Of a stretch of 64,000 nt of DNA, positions 48,345 through 59,891 are shown piece after piece. Positions within the stretch are counted from its first letter, which is position 1; each line of letters starts with the position of its first letter. The position numbers and the translations under genes were made by a program. A model generated the notes under the pieces. The model saw nothing but the letters and a program-made list of their open reading frames with translations. It did not search any database and was not told the DNA's origin. This DNA comes from Pezizomycotina sp. ARF18 (lineage: Eukaryota; Ascomycota): positions 1-64,000 of the forward strand of contig AZLU01000021.1 of the NCBI GenBank assembly GCA_002224055.1, in the 5' to 3' direction.

Positions 48345-51300
48345 GCTTTTTACAGGTCGCTCTTAGGGACGTTAGCCAGGAGGCCGACCTTGCGGTACTA
48401 TGTTCTTCTTTTCCGTATCAACGGAGGGGGAAACGTCTGGGGTCGTTATTGTAGTAGGACTACCTTTTATCAAAAATCCAATATACAGCTTTCGCCTTGG
48501 AATAACTGGCTATTCTGCTTCAGAAAATAAGGCTAGATAAGATCGGCGGTAAACTAATGGTATTGATCAATTCACCATTGCCACACCTAATATCTAACGA
48601 TATAAATAACATTATTTTCGGTATATTTCCTTGTACCTACGAGATCCAGCAAAATTAATTCTTTGGTCGAGAAAATCAAGAAAGGATACGTAATTTATCT
48701 GTCTTAAACTAATCTTGATCCTCGGCGCTACTCAATTCATCAAACTTATATTAATATTTAGCAAGATCGTGTTTTTCTCTTTCGCTTGTTAATCGATAGA
48801 TCCCGGAGATTGAGAATCTGTATTTAGTCTTAGATTTGAGGAGAACGGCCTCAAGTTCCTACAATAGGGAAAACTTTCCCCGACTTAAAGAGATCTACAG
48901 CCAAGGCACATTATCAACCCCACTGTAACATATATTCACCGTAGGCTTTCGCTAAGATAAGGATGAGCTTATCTTAATCCTACTGATCATCCTTCAAAAA
49001 AATCAATATCAACTTCCCAGACGGCGATACTGCTTCGTCTCATTTCTCATATACAAGATGGCGCCCGCCCCAAAATACTTAATCCTCCTCCCGGACAAAA
49101 CAAAAGGCCCTTGATCACGGGGAGCTCTCAAAACAACTCCGTTCATTCTCCATCAACCGCGCAGTGTCTTCATGATCCACTTCGTGATATTTTATAATCT
49201 TACGATCACGCCAATATGCATCTACACTACCGCCCCGAAAACCAGCTTAAGGAAATTTATATGGTTACACTCTTCTCCACATTCGCTCTCTCGCGAACGG
49301 CACGTAATCATCCATGGTGAAAACTTTCAAAAGTATATTGCGATTTCTCGTATCTGTAAACCCCGGAGCTCCGTATGTCTATCGATGACCATGGAGAGAA
49401 ATTTGCGAGAAATGTATTGCTTTACTACTTGAGCTCTGCCGGTTCCTGAGCTTTTTGTTGTTTGTGTTTCGTTTTATATAAAAGGAAATAGCAGTATTTT
49501 TTTTTTTTTAATATCGTCTGATATATAAGACCATGTTATCCAACAAAATAACAAAAAAGTAAAGAGAATTGATAATTTCAAGACCTCGAGATTTAAAATT
49601 CTCTACCCCCTCTTACAAAATGAGGCACGGCCAGCAATTTGTATGGCAACATCCACATCCACGCGGTATCAAAGGCTATTGTACTCAAAGAGCTTGCTAC
49701 AACGTCAGAAGAAGAGTACGGGATAAGCTCAGGTACTATGATTATATAGCTATTTTTATTATTGGGCGCTCTATATATATTAACTGAGATCAAAACTTAA
49801 TATTTTGAGCAGGCGTACGAATAATAACGCTTTCGAACTTCACTTATTGCCATTGCGGAATTCAGTCTTTATTACTTAGGCTGTATCATACTTATAGAAG
49901 TATCTACTGAGTAGATTGTATTGTATTGTATTCAAGGCTGTTAAATAAGATTTTTGCTACTCTCATTTGAAAAGAGAGAAAAAAAAAAAAGTTGCTATAT
50001 ATTTGTAGAGAGAAAAAAAAAAAAAGGGGGGGGGTTGTAGAGAAATAAAAGTTTTGAGGATCTTGAAATTATCATGATCAATTCTCAAAATAAAAGCGAA
50101 TGCCGCACGGACACGGATTCGGAAAAACACCATATCTAGCTCCTGCGTCCGTCTTTGATAGAAACAAGAAAAAAAAAACGCTCGCGATCAAGCGAGAAGG
50201 AGTTCCGCGGAAAAGGGTATCTAAACGGAACAAAGTAGCGAAATATACTTGCTGAAAGATAAACCATGCATATCGTCGGCGATGGTTCTTGCTAATTACG
50301 TTATTATTATAAGCTTTTATAAGTAATTACTGGTGACGTTTTTTTTTTACCATATGGAACCACTTGCAAAATCGAGGAAGCCGTTTGGTAGTTACTTAGT
50401 AGGTAGTTGGTTGTCTTCCGTGTACAAAAACGTGCGCATCTCCCGTTATCTCTTTCGGAAGTTTCGGCCTTAACTGCCGCCTAGAGCCTAAAGTTGCTTT
50501 GGGGGAGCGCACCCCACTGCTCCCATCTTGCTACTTCGCCAAAAGTATAGGCAGTTTTACTCCACCAAAAGCAAAAGAAAGTCCAGAATTTGTATTCATA
50601 TCGCCAATATGACCAGCCATTAACGTTTGCGATGGTGGTCCCTGAACTAAAAATCTTTTGCCAAGGGTTCAGGGTTTCTTCTCTTTGAGCTTGCAGCAAT
50701 TAAATCCTGGGCTAACTTGAGAAGGAAGTAAGGCGAAACGCAAGAAATATTTTGAATATGATGATTCTCACTAATCAGCAAGCAGGGGAAAAAGAAAAAA
50801 AGTGGAAAGCTTTGAAGCAAAAACTCTAGGCGGGACTCTAGAACTCGAGAGGCTTGAACCAGAACCTTTGTCGAACTTACCCGGTCCCAGCTCAAGCTTC
50901 CATCCAAGTCTGAAGTTCGCAAAAAGAAAGAATTTCGAAACAAACTTTTAACGTTCCGGCATCAGAAGGGAAGGAAAAAAAAAAAAAAAAATTGGTTTCG
51001 TGCATTTCAGGCAGAAAGGAATAGGGCGACCAACAAGCACGTTGCAGCCCGTTCGTGGTAATATCGGGCTAGCTTTTTTTTTCGTGTTTTCTTCATGGCT
51101 ATTCCTATATCGTTATACTGAGCAAAACGGAAAGATTTCATATCATATTTTCCAGTCGGTTAATAGTATTTCAGGCCTTAGGCTGGGTTTTATAAGAAAA
51201 GGGAGAAAGTAGGATATAGAAAAAAGTTTCCTATACGTATGCTTAACTATTGATTGGCAATTAAAAGGGAGAGAAAAAAAAAGGCCTGAAAAATATCACC

Positions 51301-52391
51301 CCTTTTTCAAATTACCGTGGAATTTCTGGTACGGTCACTTACGGTCTGAGGTTTGATGGCAAAATACTTAGTGCCCGAGCCAGGATAAAAAAAAAAAAGC
51401 CGCCCCTTGCACAGGGCAAATCTCTAAATCTCTATCTAGCGCGACATGTGCAAGACATGATTCGCCATTTTTGGCTCTTACGTTAAAGGGGTGGAAATCG
51501 ATTCCCGGGCTCTTTTTCTTTTCTGTAGCGTGGAACAACCCGCCTTGGCGACGACAGCGAAAAAAAAAAAAAAAAAAAACAGCATGTCACAATTCCCAAT
51601 GCTGTGGGTTCCAAGCTGTCCGATTTCAAGTTTGGGTCCTGCATCTTGGGTTTCCAGAAAATGGTGCACCGATGCGGAGCTATTTAAATTTCGACGGTGT
51701 GGCGTCCAAACCTACGCCAAATACGCCAAAAAGATCGTGTCCTAAATATCGTTGCCTGCTCTGCCTGGCTCCGAGCCTATGTCCTAATCAATTTTCCGCG
51801 TCCGCTTTATGCCATATGGCCTTCTCCTATTTCGTCGCTGTGTCCTTTTTTTTGCTCTTTGTCAAAAGAGTAAAAAGAAACGAGCACGAGCAAAAGGGAC
51901 TTAAAAAATAAATTGTCTGATAATTAATCAATTAACATTATATTAATTGCTCGTAAAATGAGGTTTGCTGGGAAATGCGTAAATGAGCAACACATATCAG
52001 CTAAGGAAAAGAGAAGCGAAGAAGGGAAGAAAAAGGTGTTGGTTTCGTACCTGCACCCGTAGAAAATTTTCCCCCCCCACTCTCTTAAAGCTATCGCGAA
52101 ACTCGTGGGGACAGGGAAGTTGTGCCCTGAGGCTATAATAGCCTACAGCCGTGATAAGCGTAAAGGGGTCATTTGGTATTTGCTACGTTGTCGTAATCTT
52201 CTTTTGATCGTGATTAATATAATGAGGTGACCCCGTCCTCTCCGTGTACCGGGTCTTTCCCACCCCAGACTGTTATATATATTTATATATATATGTCATA
52301 GATCTCGATCGAAAAGAGCCAAAGGATTGGAAACGAGGAGGAAGGTTTCGATTTTCCAAGCCTCGAATATCTTCGTTTTCTTTCGATAACA
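48345..52391. other. 4-kb stretch without a recognised gene
   Basis: A short frame from ATG 49059 (MAPAPKYLILLPDKTKGP) has the look of a YCII-like N-terminus but stops at once and nothing joins to it. A/T runs lie near 49496-49510, 49977-50025 (two, the second followed by G9), 50978-50992 and 51561-51579. No tRNA or transposon seen. Confidence 0.45.
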
Positions 52392-53998
52392 ATGGCAATG
52401 TCAACCTTCTCGACGGGACAGACGGTGGATGATTTGAAACAGATCGCCAATTGTTTGCTACTGTCAGCGGTAATAGCAACTTTACATTTCCGGTCCTTAC
52501 AGATCCGCATTATGTCCCTCCGACCCGTGGACCTTGGATATACTCTATCGTAAGCGTTACAACGATCCTCGCCGTAATCGCGGTTGTCCTCCGGTGTATC
52601 TCGAAAATAAAATGCAGTCCGAACGGCAAGATTCTGGTGGAAGATTGGGCAATAATTACGGGACTGGTAAGTTAGCATAGATATCTCTTTCCGATCCTCT
52701 TAGAAGGTTTTGTTACTGAACTACCTATCTCATGGTCCGTTCAGATCTTCACCGTCGCGTCAAGTCTCGTAATGATCATAGGGGTTGCAAAGTGGCAATT
52801 CGGGATGCACATCTACGACCTACGGTTCGAATCGTTAGACATTAACCTCAAGCTCGCATGTACGTAACGACGTTTTTTTTTTTTTTTGGTCATCTGCTTA
52901 ACCTCCGTGCGGAAACATTTTTCGCTTACCGTTTTACTACCAGTCGCCGGACAAATCATATACCTATGGGCAACGATGTTCATCCGTCTCTCTCTTCTCC
53001 TTTTCATCCGGCGGTTATACCGAGAGATCTCACAACCGATGTTCTGGTCTGCTCCACGTTCTGTTACATCAAACTTCTTTCACTGCGTCGCTGCTTCGTT
53101 GGCGTACATCTTGCAGTGCAATCCCGTCGAGGCTGCCTTCAGCGTCAGGTTCGAGATGGAGCACGGAGTTTGCGAGAAGATTGCACTCTATTATGCCTTC
53201 TGCGCCGTTGGGATGATAGCGGATATCGTCCTAATCCTCCTTCCGATTGACCTCATGCGTCGCCTGCGAGTGGAATCGAGAAAGAAAGTCCAGATGCTGG
53301 GAATGTTCGGCCTCGGGTCATCGCGTGCGGTGCCTCTATTATTAGATTCGCGTTCCTATTTAGGTCCCTTCGATCGGTGGACGCATCCTGTAAGCCTCCA
53401 CCCTAAAAGACCCTTTAAAAAAAATAGTGGAGAAATAGAGTATTAACAATATCCGCAGGGGAAGTCATACCTACCTCAATCTGCTGTGCCCTCGAGGACA
53501 CCCTCGCCATCATCACATCTTGCATCCCGTATCAAAATGATCTTCACATCCTCCTCCTCGATCCTCCCGAGAGCGTCCGCCGCGCCTCGACCAGGCAGGA
53601 CCCCAGCAGTGACGCAAACGAGCTCGTCAACGTGAAATTCAGGCGGCCGAGCATGCACCAGTGGGAAGTGAAGAGGGTAGTCTCGGACTCCCTCCGCGGC
53701 GGCTCTACCTGTTCGGGGCAACCGTATCCGTCGTCGTGACTTCACCCAACGGAGAGGTAGCGGAAGAACTCGATATGGCAAAGCCCTCTTTGGAGTTGGA
53801 CGACGCGAGAACCGTGAGGCCGACATACAGACGAGCCGAGAGATGCACGGGACGCATCATCGTATTCTTGGTTCGACTTCAATGCCTCGCCGCGGAGCTG
53901 AGCTACGATCTGGAGAGAGCGTTATCGGAAGGGGAAGTCGCACTACCGCGGAAACACCACCTAGCCGTAGGTTCTTGTTGGAGGCCCGTAATGCATGA
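52392..53998 (+). CDS. Fungal rhodopsin-domain (Pth11-like) integral membrane protein
   Basis: Seven-helix protein of the fungal extracellular-sensing family. The start at 52392 gives MAMSTFSTGQTVDDLKQI, then VPPTRGPWIYSIVSVTT, ILAVIAVVLRCISKIK and KILVEDWAIITG (the DDW-like motif). IFTVASSLVMIIGVAKWQFG follows an intron of about 52671-52744. LPVAGQIIYLWATMFIRLSL, FIRRLYREISQPMFW, the Cys-containing AYILQCNPVEAAF, HGVCEKIALYYAFCAVGMIA and DIVLILLPIDLMRRLRV come next, then GVIACGASIIRFAFLFRSLR. After a last intron (about 53390-53459) comes GEVIPTSICCALEDTLAIIT. The C-terminal tail changes frame; one reading ends TSREMHGTHHRILGSTSMP... with a TGA at 53996. No CFEM domain precedes the helices. 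Signalling role inferred from the family. Confidence 0.83.
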
Positions 53999-54838
53999 AA
54001 GGAAGATCGTTCGTTTTTCCGGCAGTATTTCATTTGTTTTGTTTGTCGGATTCTCAATATTTTGGCGTTAAAAAAAGGCGTTGCATTTGCTTCATTGTCT
54101 ATTGCATTGTTTCATTTCGTGGGTTTTCTTTCTTTCTTTCTTTCTTTTTTTTTTTTTTGGAGAACTTTCTTTCTTCCGTTTTTGAAGTGTTCCATGATAC
54201 CCGGCGTTCTTTCAGGCTTTTAGATATATACATACACATATATTAAGTATATTGGGATATAAAGAGGAGTATAGATGACTGATTATTAGATTAGAAGGTT
54301 GAGAGGCAAGAAGAAGAAGACAAGGAAGAAGAAGAAGAAGAAGAAGAAGAAGAAGAAGAAGAAGAAGAAGAAGAAGAAGAAGATGATGATGATGAGGAGG
54401 AGGGGGAGGGGAGGGTTATTGGAAATTTACCCCGATGATTTACGATAGCAGGTGTTGTATGACACTTGCATTTTCACTTCACACTGTAAATAATTAATTT
54501 CAAAACAAAATATAGTAGTAGTACTACTAATAATAAATGGCTTTTTTTTTTCGTATTAAATACTTTAAGAATATATAATTACTAGTTAACCTAACAAAAC
54601 TATTAGAAAGATGAAGACGGCAGTGCTGAACGTGACCCCCGGGGAGTAAAACAATCAAATCTAACAGTATATTGAATAAACTATAAAATGTACAAAAATG
54701 TACAAAATTTCAAGAAAGCGGATGGGTATATAATGCTGAACAAGTAAGTAAGTGTTATAATAGTCATATTGGAAAAGTAGTATGGGTGTATTCATGTAAG
54801 GGAGCTTGAACTTCAGCAGTCCAGGCCGGCAACGGTTT
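53999..54838. other. Convergent spacer with microsatellites
   Basis: (CTTT)n with a T run at about 54126-54159 and the long purine tract described separately. Otherwise AT-rich with no gene. Confidence 0.5.
54322..54383 (+). repeat. (GAA)n purine tract
   Basis: 62 uninterrupted purines, nearly all GAA/AAG units, then four ATG units and a G-rich GAGGAGG run. Confidence 0.92.
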
Positions 54839-56820
54839 CTAGACGGGGGGCCCAGTCAATTTAGCTATCCATTCGACTGGACTTTTCGCCTTTGGCCGCG
54901 TCACTGCTCCCTTCTCCGTCAGCGATGTAAGCATTCTCGGTCGGTGAAAGTTGCGGAGAGATTCCATGTGCCTCAGCCTCCTCGAAATAGCATTCGCCTC
55001 CGTTTCGGTATCTGGGGGCATAACATCTTCCTCCCGTATCTCCTGCGCGATATCGCGCCCATCGCCGCCTTTCTTCCTCTCCTCCCCGGAATTTTCTTTT
55101 GTATCATTGTCCGTTTCTGTTCCTCTTTTGCCTCGCGTAGCGCCTTACTCTTAAAATTAACAACGATGACGTTGATGCCCTCAAATTCGCCGTCATGAAC
55201 CCGCGGAACTCATTGATGTAGTCCGCGTCCGGCGAGTACGTGCCACTGTCGTTATCCAAACAAATTGTCCACTCGTGCTTCTTCCTTCCTCGCTCACTAA
55301 AATACTCATTACCTCCTCGTCCTCCTTGAATTCCCCGGCCATATCTTTCGTCTTCTTCACGAAGAACTCCCCGCCCCAAGTAACCGTTTCCTGCCCGTCG
55401 GCGTGCATGCTGTGCTTGCTCAGCTTGTTGACTTTATACTGGTCCCCGTCTCGCAGAACCGCCACTCGCCGTCCCTTACGATCACGAACGTGAAAATCTT
55501 GCTCTCGACGTGCGGCTGCAGGAGCTCGACGAGGCCGCGGCCGAGGTCTTCGCCCACCAGCCGCCGAAGACGTGTGGGAGTTGTAGCCGTAGATGTTCTG
55601 GTACTGCTTGCGGATGAAGTGGTGCGTGAGACGGTAGCGGAGCTTGGACGGGTCGAAGGACTTGGCGTGCGAGGCGTCGGCGGAGAAGCGTAGGGCCTCC
55701 GAGGGCGGCGGGTGGATGAGGTTGATCTTGTAGGCTTTGAAAGGCGCGGAGTTGCTTCCGTCGTCGGAGTGCTGAGGAGCTGAAGCGACCAGGTTGACGA
55801 CGGGGAGAGGTGAATTGAGAAGCGGGTGGGGTTGACAAGGTGTACGTCGTGCTTGTCGGGAAAGGTTGGCGGGAGAAGTTTATCTACTCGGAAAGCAAAG
55901 AAATTGTCAGCTAGAGTGCCAAAATAACGTTTCTGTGGTAGGAAGACATCACTTACCGCAGTTTCAGCGCAGATTTCGCAGTCGGTGTACGATTCACAAT
56001 ATCGTAGGCGTGCGTCAGGACTTGGATGTGTTTCGCGCCTTTGGAATTTCTTGTCGGCAAACTAAAAGTGAGTCCATCTGCGCCGACGAACTTCTGATAA
56101 AAAAAAAAAAATTTTTTTTTTTCCCCAAGCCGCCATTAGCTCTGATTGAACATTACAAATCTCGAAAGCAAAGAATGTTCCTTTGTCGGCATACCTCGAG
56201 GTTGTCGGGCAGCACATACTTTACGCTGCCTAGTTTATCGTCAAGCCTTTTGTGAGGGTCCTCATCGTACAACTTTAGTTTAATGTATGTGCCTTGGCGA
56301 ACTCCTCCGATTCTCCACGATTCATTCCATTCGGATCTCTGTTATCGCAAAAAGACGTATTAGCACTTCATTTGCGTTCCCCCTCCAACAAAACATGAGA
56401 TATATCGGAAGCGAACCTGGTTCCCTCTTTGTCGACGTCCGAAAGTGAACGCGACTGGCCGGCGAAGGAATCGGCCCTCGGTTCGCGGTGCCGGAACTTG
56501 AATCCGACGAACCACTGAGAGTTTTCGTGCTCTTGTCAAGCAGCCCTTTGACGTTCTTGACCTTGGCGATAACGTAGCCGTCGGATTTGCCCTGGAGATC
56601 TCCTACGCTAAATAGGGCGAATTTAAGGTACATCGCGGACATCAGCAATAAACCCCCGAAAACGAAAAATACTCCAAAGCTCTGCGCAACGCCAGAAAGA
56701 TGACGAAACTCACGGAATGTGTTGACCACCGATGATGGTCAAAAACAGGTCGTAAGGAGGAAGCTCCGGAGCGCAGCATCGTCAATGTTTCCTTCCGTCA
56801 TCCGTCGTCGTCATCTGCAT
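54839..56820 (-). CDS. C2-domain protein, conserved in fungi, function unknown
   Basis: Starts near 56820 (MQMTTTDDG). The C2 domain opens with PPYDLFLTIIGGQHIP, then an intron at 56713-56608, then SVGDLQGKSDGYVIAKVK. LKLYDEDPHKRLDDKLGSVK near 56.23 kb, with its DED and DD acidic loops, is the usual calcium/phospholipid-binding layout. The second half (56.1-54.9 kb) has GLTFSLPTRNSKGAKHIQVL, LRYRLTHHFIRKQYQNIYGY, KIFTFVIVRDGEWRFCETGD, HSMHADGQETVTWGGEFFV and EWTICLDNDSGTYSPDADYI. This second half matches from memory a family across filamentous ascomycetes. The C-terminus is basic and helical, ending EWIAKLTGPPV with TAG at 54839-54841. At least two more introns are likely near 56.3 and 55.95 kb. 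Many frame changes. Membrane recruitment is the likely role. Confidence 0.72.
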
Positions 56821-56834
56821 AAGGGAGATCACTG

Positions 56835-56857
56835 GAGAGAGAGAGAGAGAGAGAGAG
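56835..56857. repeat. (GA)n microsatellite
   Basis: About eleven GA units just upstream of the C2-protein start. Confidence 0.9.
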
Positions 56858-56965
56858 TCAGATCGGTTTCTCGGAGAATATTGGAAAGAGTTTTTTTTTT
56901 TTCCGAGGAGGTTGGTTGAAGTGAAAGAGAAGAAGAACCTGGCAATGTAGGAAAGTAGGTCATCG

Positions 56966-57126
56966 TTATTATTATTATTATTAGTAGTAGTAGTAGTTGT
57001 AGTAGTAGTAGCAGGTAAATACTTACTTACTAGTAATTATTATTCAATTAAAAACTCCCCGTAATAGCGTAATAGAATAAAGTAAATAGCAGAGCGCAAA
57101 AATATACTACTACTACTACTACTACA
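56966..57126. repeat. Inverted trinucleotide repeats (TAG)n ... (CTA)n
   Basis: (TTA)n then (TAG)n end at 57012; the complementary (ACT)n block is at 57105-57126, about 92 bp away. The two blocks could pair as a hairpin. Confidence 0.75.
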
Positions 57127-58199
57127 GTAGTCAAAAAAAACACCCACACTTAACCTAGTAGTAGTACTAGTACTAGCTGAGCAGTAGGTACTGCCGGCAT
57201 TGCATCTCGCCCAGGAGTCGGGACTTATTATTACCATTTAAGCCTTTGTGCCAAAGAATTTATTGGCCCTACTTGGAGATCTAGATAAGTTCTTGATAAG
57301 ATGGTAGGAATAATCTTTATCGGATTTAACTTTAACGCTCCTTATAAGAATTTATCTCAAGGGCGACTTTTTCTTCCTCCTTTTGAAAAACCTTCATACA
57401 ACTATCTAGTCATTTCTTAATACCTACTTAAGTACCTAGGTTGTAGGTATCATCGCTTCCAGTGTCCCATAAAACCCCGTGACGAGCTAGGACAAGCCCT
57501 CTTAGTTCAACAAACTGCCGCCAGCTGTCCTGAACGAGCCCGGGTAAGTCTTAGTTGAGTTGAGTTTTTTTGTCCAACAGCCAATAATTGAGTTATGGTT
57601 AGGCTCTCAACACGCGGTGACCAGCAATCCGCTCCAAAAAAAAAAAAAAAAAAAAAAAAAAGAACATGGCAATTCCGAGTGTCACCAAGGTTCTCGTCTC
57701 AGGGCTGGAACCCGATCTTCAGGTTTAAGCTATAAAGCGATGAACACAATGACCTCTTACCCCAAGCACGTTCCGATAGGACTGGAGGAGGGACGTGCCT
57801 TTTGCGGGGAGGGGAGGGGATGGGAACTTCCCCAGAGAACCTTAAAGCTTTACCGAAACCAAAAGAGAGTTCTCTCTCTCTCCATGTGGTTGACGATCAA
57901 TGAGGTTATATTGCTGGACCTTGCGGAGCCAGCTTCCTCTAGGCTTTGCCGACAAAGCCCTATGATCCACTATCAAACCTTCGAAACGGGGGACGCAGAC
58001 AAAAGGCCGAGAAAAGTAGTTATAAATTGGTATATCTTCCGGAGTTTTGGTTTCATTCCTTTTTACTTTCTCCACCTCTTCGTTGTTCGATATTTGGACG
58101 CAATACATATCCTAAAGCGCCGGCTTTTATTTATCTTATAGGGGTAAGAAGAAAAACAAAACAAAAACAAAAACAAAAAAAAGAAAATAATTGCCCGCG

Positions 58200-58894
58200 A
58201 TGATTTCAGAAAGGGCTCCCATTCGCAAGCTTCTTCTCGCCGGTCTTTTAGGGCTTTCGGCGGTCGATGCGGCCAATATCAAGCGTGCGGACGACGAACG
58301 ATGCGGCACGACCCTTACCCTTCACGGGAGGGAAGAGCCTATTACCGTTACTAGGTGCGACCAGTCGATCACCGTCTCCAAAAGGTCAAGCTTTGTTACC
58401 GCCAGGGCCGACTGCACGGCAGCCGGCGAATGCACGGTCGTCCCGGGCGCTGCGCCGGTCATGGTTGCCGGCCCGACAAGGCTGCACTCGAGGATCGCCG
58501 TCGAGACTGCCGTCGTAGAGAAATACGAGGACTGGGAAAAGCACGAGAGGGCTTGCAAACACCGCCGTGATTTTCCCGGCGCGCCTTTTCTGCCTGTTCT
58601 CCCTCCTGTCCCGGCCAAATACAGAAGACCTGGACTGCGGTAACGGCCAGAAGTGCTTCTATACCTACAACGCCGATCTGTACCGCAGACGGTCTACGCG
58701 TCTTTCCCTACCATCTCGGTTACCACGACTATCACCAGCATTGTGCTTCCGACGTATACCGTTGCTTTGGGCGTTTCGGTCGGCTTGAAGCCGACCACCA
58801 TCGTGGAGACTATCACTAGAACTGTAGATACTACTACTACGGTCTCTACTGCAATCACGCTTACCGTAACGTCTCCTGCGTAAGTAGCTCCGTG

Positions 58895-58926
<32 letters not shown>

Positions 58927-59891
58927 TTAAAAAAGAAGAGGAATTTTGTTGATACATTGAAATGCTTCCCTTTCCTTTTACCTTTGCTCACTATGCTATG
59001 TATAGAACTCGAGTATCCCACCACTGGTTACCGATGTTCCGCAGTTCGATTTGTCTATCCGTCTCCCGCGAACTTTGTCGTCGAAAAGCGCGATGAAGCA
59101 TCGTCAGGCCCTCAGGCATTCGTCCACGTCACGGATGATGGTTCCGCCAGCATCTCCACCACGGATTTCAGGAAGTTCTCATTGGTCGACGGTAATCTTT
59201 TCGCTACAACCCAGCGATGGAATAATCTCATTCAAAAGTTGGACTCCGTCGCGTGGAAACTATCCAGCAGCTCCGTTTTCGCTTTCTACACCGACCCTTC
59301 CGAGGATCTTTCGAACGAGATCGTGCAATACGGATTGGCCGAACTCGGTGACACTTCCGGCGGTCTGTCCTCGACCAGCGTGTACATTTTGGCCGTTAAG
59401 CGTGACCCGACGACCGGCGCCATCACGAGCAGCCAGCAGATCTACATGTGCGCCACCAACAACCGACCTCGATTCGCCGCGCCTGTTCCTCGTCAAAGCT
59501 CCCGTTCCGGGCATGTGCGAGAGTGTCCTCATCACAGCATCTACTGGCGACGGCGGCGATGACGGCGGCGACGGCTCCGGGAACGTCAGCGGCGGCGGTG
59601 GCGCTACCGGGATAGGAGATACCCTGTTGGAACTGGTAACCCCGGGGACAACACCGAGACTGGCACGCAAGCCACGAAAACCGACGAGTCGAACCCCAAC
59701 GAGACCCGGTCTGGCGAAGCCACTGAGACTGGTGGCAATGGTGAACTTACTGATGTCCCCACCGGCACTAATGCCATAGAGACGGTCACCGGAACGGGCG
59801 ACGCCGGAGCTCTGCCGTGACGCCTTCTGTCTCGGAACCGCCATTCGGCGTTTGCGACGGAACCAAACCGGCGTGCACTACTGGGCAATAG
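58200..59891 (+). CDS. Secreted or wall-associated Thr/Gly-rich protein
   Basis: The signal peptide is MISERAPIRKLLLAGLLGLS with cleavage near VDAA, followed by a Kex2-like NIKR|A site. Region 1 is Cys-containing (DERCGTTLTLHG, DCTAAGECTVVPG, DCGNGQKCFYTYNADL). A Thr/Val-rich segment follows (PTISVTTTITSIVLPTYTVA, ETITRTVDTTTTVSTAITLT). Intron at about 58881-59006, holding T30. Region 2 begins ELEYPTTGYRCSAVRFVYPS, and its globular core includes FVHVTDDGSASISTTDFRKF, VFAFYTDPSEDLSNEIVQYG and TSVYILAVKRDPTTGAI. A Gly/Asp hinge (DGGDDGGDGSGNVSGGGG) and a Thr/Glu tail (GDNTETGTQATKTDESNPNE) follow, ending FGVCDGTKPACTTGQ, TAG at 59889-59891. No GPI signal is visible. I do not recognise the core domain. 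Frame changes occur near 58.6, 59.5 and 59.8 kb. Confidence 0.7.
58896..58925. repeat. T30 homopolymer in an intron
   Basis: 30 T inside the intron of the secreted-protein gene. Confidence 0.9.

Larger units (their letters stand above)
56821..58199. other. Divergent spacer rich in simple repeats
   Basis: (GA)n at 56835-56857, (TTA)n/(TAG)n at 56966-57012, (ACT)n at 57105-57126 and A26 at 57636-57661. It holds the promoters of the C2 gene and of the secreted protein gene. A 193-codon frame at 57560-58141 includes a lysine run from the A26 tract and has no recognisable domain. Confidence 0.5.

Noticed and set aside
49059-49440. Short YCII-like start followed by other frames
   Set aside because: Stops after 18 codons and no matching continuation was found in any frame.
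57560-58141. 193-codon frame upstream of the secreted protein
   Set aside because: Built around the A26 tract and without a recognisable domain; lies in the promoter region.
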